A model generated the notes under the pieces. That model did not search any database. It saw only the letters and a list, made by a program, of their open reading frames with translations, and was not told the origin of the DNA. A program made the position numbers and the translations under genes. From positions 1,178,001-1,242,000 of the forward strand of contig JALRME010000008.1 in the NCBI GenBank assembly GCA_026120035.1: a DNA stretch of 64,000 bases, given 5' to 3'. Source of the stretch: Coleophoma eucalyptorum. Taxonomy: Eukaryota > Ascomycota > Leotiomycetes > Helotiales > Dermateaceae. Positions within the stretch are counted from its first letter, which is position 1; each line of letters starts with the position of its first letter. This document shows, piece by piece, positions 57,691 to 64,000 of the stretch.

Positions 57691-60275
57691 CTATGTATCA
57701 AAAAGTCCCGGAAACAACGGTGTCTCATTACCAAAGTCCTGCAAGTTGCCCCCCGCATCGAATGGTAGGTTCTGCCAATCGTCGCCTAAAAACGACATGT
57801 CAAACGTCAACTGTGAGGAAGACGGCTGAGAAATTTCATTTGTCGCGGAACCGTTAACATACTGATCTTGCGATTGCTCGTCTCTTGCCAGCTGGGGAGG
57901 CTCGTTATTGGCACTGGGAATATCCTCCGTAATCATCTCTTCGATCATTCGCAGTACGGCACGATTAACAACAATGGAGCGGACGCTAGGCATACTTTCT
58001 TGGATCTGGGTCACGGCTTGAGAACTGATGTGTGGGAAGTCTTGGTTGCGACGACCAGCGAGAGGAATTTCGCGTGCGAGCAGCTCAAAGACATCTCGGA
58101 GACATTCAACCGTAGGGCAATGGTCGGCCATTATGGCGAAGGTGTTGGAGCACGCGCGTAATGCGTCCCAGATGTCTGAAGATTCAAAGTTGGGAGTGCG
58201 GTAGCTTTCGGGTGTTGCCCAGAAACAGTAGAGTAATGTAATTCCAGACTGAAATTGAAAAAGAAGCTAACAGAGTTAGGAAGACTGATGCGCCATCATA
58301 CTGGTACTACTTACAGCAAGCCATGGTAAAGCTACCTGTCGATCCATTTGAGACCTTCGAAATATCAAGCAGGCCTGTGTGCTTGCTTGCACCGACCAGT
58401 CACCAGCTGGTCCAAGCACATTATCCTTTGTTGGACGATAGAGCATCAAAAGTGCGCAGTGATAAATTATTGCAAACCATCGACTGGATGTGTATCCTTT
58501 GGAGTATGGCTCCGTATAGTGTTGGACTTGGGATTTCCAAGCCTCAAGCTCAGATAGAATCCAGTTTCTCCAGTGAGACTGAGAGGCGAACTGGGCAGCA
58601 AAACCGCGATTCAAAGTGTAATCGAGAATTTTGGACTGTATACGGCGTATTTGAATTATGTGAAGTGCCGGGGACACTCCAGTAAACCGGCTGCTACCTC
58701 TTAGCTTAGAGCCAGTTGGATTCGTAGACGCAATTTTAGGTAGATCTTGGTCATCTATGTTGGCAAAAATCTATGTAGACAAAGATACCAAGCTATTATC
58801 AGCGCAGTCTGATAACAAATGTCGAAAGCAGGGAATTTAGAATACATTAACGTCTATTGCCGCGTCCGGTATCGATACAGGAAGGTCAAACGCGGAGCTA
58901 ACAAGTCGATCAAGGTGGTAAGAACACCAGAAAATGCGACGGGACATTTGAATTTCGACGTGCATTTCTCCATTCAGAGGACGCGGCTCGGCGTCAGCTA
59001 AATGTAGTTGAGCTGCTACACAAGACCTTATTGCTGCAGAGACCAGTGAAATTATTCTTTGCGAGGATGGCCGATGCAGAGCATACACAGCCAGCAAAAG
59101 GTATGCCTGGATGTGTAGTAAGTGGTTTGACTGTCGGAATACGAATGGAAGTAGCTTTAGACTATCTCTATAAATATTCTGTTAAAGTTAGGTAGGCCGA
59201 ACTATGTATTTGACGACAGGAAAAGCACGGACTCGAGATTCCAAGGGCATCTTCCCAGGAGGGTTTAGTAACAATGCAGAGGAATATACCTAGTGTAACT
59301 CTTAGCAAAAGTGCCCAAGAATAAAAATAATAATTTATAAAAACTTGGTACCGGGTAATAGGCCGGTTGATACAATGAATACGAAGTTGGGGTTAGCACT
59401 ACAGGGCAGACACCTACTAGATTTACAAAAAATCCCTTCCAGAGTGTTTGGTAGCTCTGAGAGTCCAGGGAGATCCGTGGATTATATAATCTCCATGATG
59501 ATTGCCAGGATATAAAGTCCGCGTAGTGTAAAAATGGATACTGTACCTGCGCCTTCTGAAAATATGTTTCCACCAAGATATCCTCCATATCGGAGGTGAA
59601 GATCTTAGGACTTGCTGCTATATCATGAATGTACGCAGATGCTCTATCTTGCAAAAAATCACAGCTTGCTCGAGGATTATCTAAAGCAGAGGCGGATCTG
59701 GCTGATGTGAATAGTAAATGATCCATATCTATATCGTCGTTATCGTCGTCCTCCAATATTGAACTGCGTGTTGAAGCAGCTTGAAAAACTGGAGAAATTG
59801 AAGAGTTTAAGAAAGACCCATTGTCAGAAACTGGCGGCAACTGGTTTGCAGAGGCGCCACTGCATGATGCTACAAGTCTCGACCGCCGGACACCATGTTG
59901 GACAGTACGAAAGCATGAGTCGGCAGGCATGGTCCTTGACGAAGAACCATTCTTTTCAACCAGCTGCGGGGTAATTTCGACTTGTATAGGGTCTTTGGGG
60001 GTAGAAGCTGCAATGCGGCCATGGTCTTGGCTCTGCTTGGGATCAATCGCCTCCAGTTCGGCAATACGGACTTCTAGGGCTCGGATGTAGCGCCGCTGCA
60101 TGTGGTTTCGCTGCACCTGTTCTACGGGAATGCACTCCTCCCCGGAGTTGGTACAATGTATGCAGGGTCTGCTCTCGTCGCATTTCTGTTTGCGTTTCCG
60201 GCATCTGCGACAGGCCAGTGTGCGGGGCCGCTTCGCTGGCGGCGGATCAGATAAAGACGATCTTTCACAGTGCAT
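57691..60275 (-). CDS. Zn2Cys6 transcription factor; one internal splice junction unresolved
   Basis: The first exon starts at ATG 60275 and carries the zinc cluster C22, C25, C32, C38, C41, C48 (LACRRCRKRKQKC, SRPCIHC, GEEC), then RRYIRALEVRIAELEAID, a likely coiled coil. The middle domain begins with MEDILVETYFQKAQVQYPFLH. Later exons are clear: 59167-58846 (LLAVYALHRPSSQRIISLV, RRIFWCSYHLDRLVSSAFD), 58770-58315 (SRWFAIIYHCALLMLYRP) and 58248-57691 (SGITLLYCFW to the stop), with introns of 75 and 66 nt and consistent phase. Between about 59400 and 59229 the frame from WKGFFVNLVG must be joined to a short exon ending DALGISSP. A donor/acceptor pair in the right phase exists but is not convincing, so this exon is tentative. 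Target genes unknown; it lies behind the 5-oxoprolinase on the same strand. Confidence 0.85.
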
Positions 60276-61156
60276 CTCAGCTTCATGGATAGATCACACA
60301 CTTTAAAGAGATCTGCCGGAAATTTTCGGTTGTTATATTTGTGATGTCGTACAGAACCGTACTGGCAGAGAGGGAATTTGATAACCGGGGACCCTTATCT
60401 TGGATAACCATTGTAGAATCTTACAAATGCGACCTTCCATAGCCCACTTTAGGTGATCCTCGATAAAGTCTCTGGTGTCGCCCTGATTATTGCACTGCCT
60501 GACATATGTAGTTAGCAGAGGTAGCCTGCAAAAGGATGTAAAAGCAACGTCATTCGCCAATATAGAAATTTACTACTAGGATACAATCCGAACTTAGAGG
60601 GCGAGGCTCAAATGGCGGCAGACGACACTAAAACTTGTATAATTAGTACCTTTAGTCATGATAAACCTAGATTACCAATATAAAAATCGAGTTATATCAG
60701 CTCCATAACCAACTATTTAGCGATGGATTTATCTCCTATGTTGGTGTAGTGTTTCTCCAAACAGCAGAAAATGTCAGTCTGCTCTTCGTGGTTAGAACGC
60801 TGCTCATAAACATTAATAATTTCCTATATTCACGCGTGTACTTTCTTCATATGTTTTATCTTAGAATACTGCCATGCCTCAATATGATTAAGTCCTCATA
60901 CGGCCGTGTACAACCTCAATCACTCTTGTATCAGCCTCGGACACCAAAGCTTGGAGTTGAGCCTCATGTCACGTGGGCATTACAGGCTCCAGCGATTCTG
61001 GTCACATGCGCGTAGCGTCATGACACACATAAGCAACAGCTTTGCCTGATGAGATTTCTACCAAATGCGCTTATAGATCTTCAAGACTCTTGCTTCTCGT
61101 TAGCCCACATATCAAGTTCCTTGTCGTGCTTATATCAATTCCGTTTCATTCAAGCC
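60276..61156. other. Intergenic, no gene supported
   Basis: AT-rich. The minus frame 60333-60560 and plus frame 60749-61015 have no features beyond hydrophobic stretches. A possible upstream start for the HET gene at 61049 is in frame but less likely than 61157. Confidence 0.55.
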
Positions 61157-63194
61157 ATGCCCCTATGCAAGCTTTGTGATGCCATTGACTTTGCGGCCGC
61201 GCTGGATGCTATATGGCGCCTTAGCAGTTTTCACGAGAATTATCCAAAAAATCATGATCTCTTTGTATATTCAGAGATAGAAATAAACCCTGGTCCTATA
61301 CCCCACCATCAAAGCATCGAGGCACTGAGATCAAGTGTAAGAACCTGCGCATTTTGTGGACTGATAGAAGAATGCTTGAATACGACTCTTTCTAATATAC
61401 AGAAATTAAAAGCGATGGGCTATACAGGCTATGAGCTATCCGACTATCGATTTTCGCTTTGTACTATGGAAGGAGGATGCGATGGACTTCAAGTCTTAGT
61501 GTCCCTTCCTGACGATGAATATCTTGTGATGGGAGGTATTAGACTTTGTGCGGATGATGGTAAGCTTCCCCACGTTCCAAACTCTTCACTTATAATACTC
61601 AAAGGCAAATTCCTTACTTGTGAATACTAGAGAGCCCCCTCGGACTGAAAGGTCGAAAAGTACCTCTCTGGCCAAACCTCACACTGATTAAAGCTTGGAT
61701 CGGACAATGCAGAGACCATGAACAAAAGCAGCATACTCGATTGCCTACTAGAGTTTTGAGGATTGAAGAGGACAAAGTGGTACTACAGGAACTGGTTATA
61801 GCTGGAGAGTATATAACGTTGAGTCATTGTTGGGGAAAGAATGCTCTTTCCCGTCTTACTAAAGATACGGCCAAAGACTTCATCCTTGGTGTTGCAACAA
61901 ACACTCTGCCTCAGTCATTTCAAGATGCCATTTTCTTAGCTTCACAACTTGGGTTTCAATACCTCTGGATCGATAGCCTTTGTATCTTCCAAGATGATGC
62001 TGCAGACTGGGCACGAGAGTCTGAACAAATGGCAGAAGTCTACCAGAACTCCTTTCTTACCATTTCAGCATCTCGTGCTGCTAGTAGCTCAGAAGGTTTC
62101 TTGTCAGAACGCCCAGAACCAAATTATACTACCTTGAACATTCGATATGCTGAGAAGTGTAGCGAGATCTCTGCTTTCACGGTCCCCTCTAGACTTGCAG
62201 TGGCACCATCACGGTGTGCTGATCTAGAAGATGAACCTCTGACGAACCGTGGCTGGGCACTGCAAGAGCGCTATCTTGCCCGTCGAACATTACACTTTGG
62301 TCATTCTCAGACATACTTTGAATGCGGTAATGGGTTTCTCGCAGAAGATGGCCATAATTACAGGAATTGGGGCTACAGACTGGAAAAAAATGCGAGCAGT
62401 AACCCGCTTCGTCACTGGCATGGCCTTGTCAGCCAGTACACTCGGCGGGAGCTCACAATAGAAGACGACAAACTGCCAGCACTTGCAGGCCTTCCAAGAT
62501 ATTTTGCGACAACCACAAACAAAACTGATCAATATCTGGCTGGTCTTTGGTCGGACCATAGTATTCATGATTTATCTTGGAGTAGAAATGAATCTGAATA
62601 TGCAGGACCAAGGCCACGTCCACAACGGTACTGTGCACCAACATGGTCTTCAAGGGGGCAGTAGACTTTGATTTGACAGACGAGCCAGTATCCGTTATCG
62701 AAGAAGCACATGTAGATCTTGATACCCCCGGAAGTCCTTATGGAAAGACTGTAGGTGGCTGGATTCGTGTTCGTACTGTCATACTCCTACCGTCTTTTTT
62801 TGAGAACGAAAATAATATTCCTTTTGTATGGTTCGAGGAGGATGGCGTTGAATTCCATATATACATTCATTGGGATACAGAATCATATTACCTGCCAGAC
62901 TCGACAGGAGCATCAGACTCTGCCAGTAGCGAAGCAAAGTTCTTCGCCATACCACTAAGCTGGCACAGCACTGTCAGTGACGACGAAACCGCAATCTTTG
63001 GGCCATTTTGTCTCATACTAAAGAGAGTGGAACATCATGTGGCTTCGCATGCCGGACTCTTGGGGTTTGAAAGGATTGGAGCTGGATTGGTTCGATGTGA
63101 AGACGAACATGAAGCTGGTTTAAAACGGCTTATTAAAGAGGAGTGGACTGTTGCAAATAATAGCAGAAGTCTCGAGGATATAATAATAGTGTAA
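61157..63194 (+). pseudogene. HET-domain protein, frameshift in a G run
   Basis: Exon 61157-61559 encodes MPLCKLCDAIDF and a short N-terminal domain with spaced cysteines (VRTCAFCGLIEECL, SLCTMEGGC). A 71-nt intron (61560-61630) leads in phase to the HET domain: YITLSHCWGKNA, LPQSFQDAIFLASQLGFQYL, WIDSLCIFQDDAADWARESE, VYQNSFLTISASRA, and TNRGWALQERYLARRTLHF. The frame ends after APTWSSRGQ at TAG 62661, but the protein clearly continues in the next frame from the same point (GAVDFDLTDEPVSVIEEAHV) for about 180 codons to 63194. The break falls on a run of five G (62654-62658); one more G would restore register. Everything before it is intact, including the whole HET domain, so a truncated protein could still be made. 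A length-variable G run, a new null allele, or a sequence error are all open. Confidence 0.85.
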
Positions 63195-63534
63195 TGATGA
63201 CTTATTTACCACATGTACTCTTGCAATGAGTCAGTAACAGTACCTAGCTACAATATCGATAGCAATCATTATATGTAACTCCAATTGTCCGAAAGCAACT
63301 ACAACTACAATTACTTGTAGAGTTACACACCGTATAGTTTGTCTCTAAGAGTGTCGTTCGGCAGAACATCATAGTTTTGGCTACTCTTATCACCTTATCT
63401 AGTACATTCCCTTGGATATAAGGGGATTTGCCCGACTGAAATCGTTTCAATGATAGCGGGAGTACCGCAAGTGCTCTTGGTCTTTATGTCTACCATGTTG
63501 TCTAGTGGTAGTCGTACCCTAGCCTCGTTCTCGC
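63195..63534 (-). other. Decayed 3' part of the ankyrin gene
   Basis: Just after the stop at 63535 the next frame continues an ankyrin-like unit (GENEARVRLPLDNMVDIKTK) near 63480-63530, so the array has lost register here. Nothing further is recognised down to the HET gene. Confidence 0.5.
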
Positions 63535-64000
63535 CTAAAACTCGACGCCTGTATCACTATCTAGCAGTAGCCGTAATATAGCCTCGTGCCCATATAAAGC
63601 TGCTTCAAAGAGCACCGTTTTACCCCTAGTGTCCTTGGCCTCAATTTCTACGCCCTTGTCTATCAGTAGTCGTACAATAGCTTCGTGCCTGTATGAAGCT
63701 GCTTCAAGGAGCGCCGTTTTACCCCTAGTGTCCTTGGCCTTTATGTCTGCCCCGTTGTCTAAAGGCAGTCGTACGATAGCTTCGTGCCCCTTGAAAGCTG
63801 ACCATATCAGCGCTGTGTATCCCTTACTGTCCTTACTGTCCACATTGTATAGGCGCATTACTCTGCTCCAGCTCTTTTTTTGAATAATATTTTTAGCAAG
63901 AGGCAGAATACCAATGTAAGAAGCTAAATGCAGCAGTGTGAATGATCTAGGTGGCGGCGGAAACTCTTTTATACACCAATATGACTGTAGCCAAGACTTG
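63535..64000 (-). CDS. Ankyrin-repeat protein fragment, 5' end outside window
   Basis: An open minus-strand frame of 154 codons enters from the right edge and ends at 63535. After KSWLQSYWCIKEFPPPPRSF it has LLHLASYIGILPLAKNI, then three ankyrin units of 33 residues (KGYTALIWSAFKGHEAIVRL, RGKTALLEAASYRHEAIVRL, RGKTVLFEAALYGHEAILRL). The second and third are nearly identical at DNA level. The sequence before the first unit is typical of the join between a STAND NTPase and its repeats, so this is probably the C-terminal end of another such gene. The stop comes within a decayed unit (see the flanking entry), so the visible end may not be original. Confidence 0.8.
   Translation of the reverse strand, partial: KSWLQSYWCIKEFPPPPRSFTLLHLASYIGILPLAKNIIQKKSWSRVMRLYNVDSKDSKGYTALIWSAFKGHEAIVRLPLDNGADIKAKDTRGKTALLEAASYRHEAIVRLLIDKGVEIEAKDTRGKTVLFEAALYGHEAILRLLLDSDTGVEF
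63570..63800 (-). repeat. Tandem 99-bp ankyrin-coding repeats
   Basis: Adjacent units share long exact stretches (for example GCCGTTTTACCCCTAGTG on the plus strand, around 63610-63735, with one base difference). High identity between neighbours points to recent duplication or gene conversion. Confidence 0.75.

Noticed and set aside
1..64000. CRISPR arrays, bacterial operons, insertion sequences or full transposons
   Set aside because: No repeat-spacer pattern, ribosome-binding sites, transposase, reverse transcriptase or terminal repeats were seen; all gene structures are fungal.

Overview
The window is nuclear DNA of a filamentous ascomycete (Pezizomycotina). Genes are split by short GT..AG introns of 45-113 nt with CTRAC-like branch sites. 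There are four Zn2Cys6 transcription factors of fungal type, two HET-domain genes, two STAND/NLR-like genes, and nonsense codons of a C-to-T / G-to-A kind that resemble repeat-induced point mutation. I cannot place it below subphylum. Most gene models below were assembled by joining exons by hand; where stated, every splice phase was checked and the total length is a multiple of three.

Layout. 0-5.3 kb: an HET-domain gene running off the left edge, a frameshifted short-chain dehydrogenase (SDR), and a 135-bp copy of part of the HET gene caught between two 28-bp direct repeats. 5.3-9.5 kb: a small secreted protein and a Zn2Cys6 factor. 9.5-17.4 kb: gene-poor, with a decayed MYND-finger gene and a decayed STAND gene (membrane segments, alpha/beta hydrolase, P-loop NTPase, ankyrin, TPR). 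18-20 kb: two small membrane proteins. 22-27 kb: an RWD-RBR ubiquitin ligase and a full-length but divergent translation elongation factor 2.

27.6-46.8 kb is the most coherent block: GH3 beta-glucosidase, type-B carboxylesterase, Zn2Cys6 factor, class III aminotransferase, Dal5-type MFS transporter, two unrelated SDRs and a second Zn2Cys6 factor, with three divergent gene pairs. It has no polyketide, peptide or terpene synthase. I read it as a candidate catabolic or tailoring cluster in which a glycosylated or esterified nitrogen compound is imported, deglycosylated, hydrolysed, transaminated and oxidised. That is inference from gene content. 52.7-60.3 kb adds a 5-oxoprolinase and another Zn2Cys6 factor.

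47-52 kb and 61-64 kb return to self/non-self type genes: a second STAND gene with a lost P-loop and an in-frame stop, divergent from an intact AAA ATPase; a second HET gene broken in a G run; and an ankyrin gene running off the right edge. HET, STAND, ankyrin and TPR genes thus flank and interrupt metabolic genes, and most of them are broken. The left HET gene and the AAA ATPase are open throughout what can be seen.
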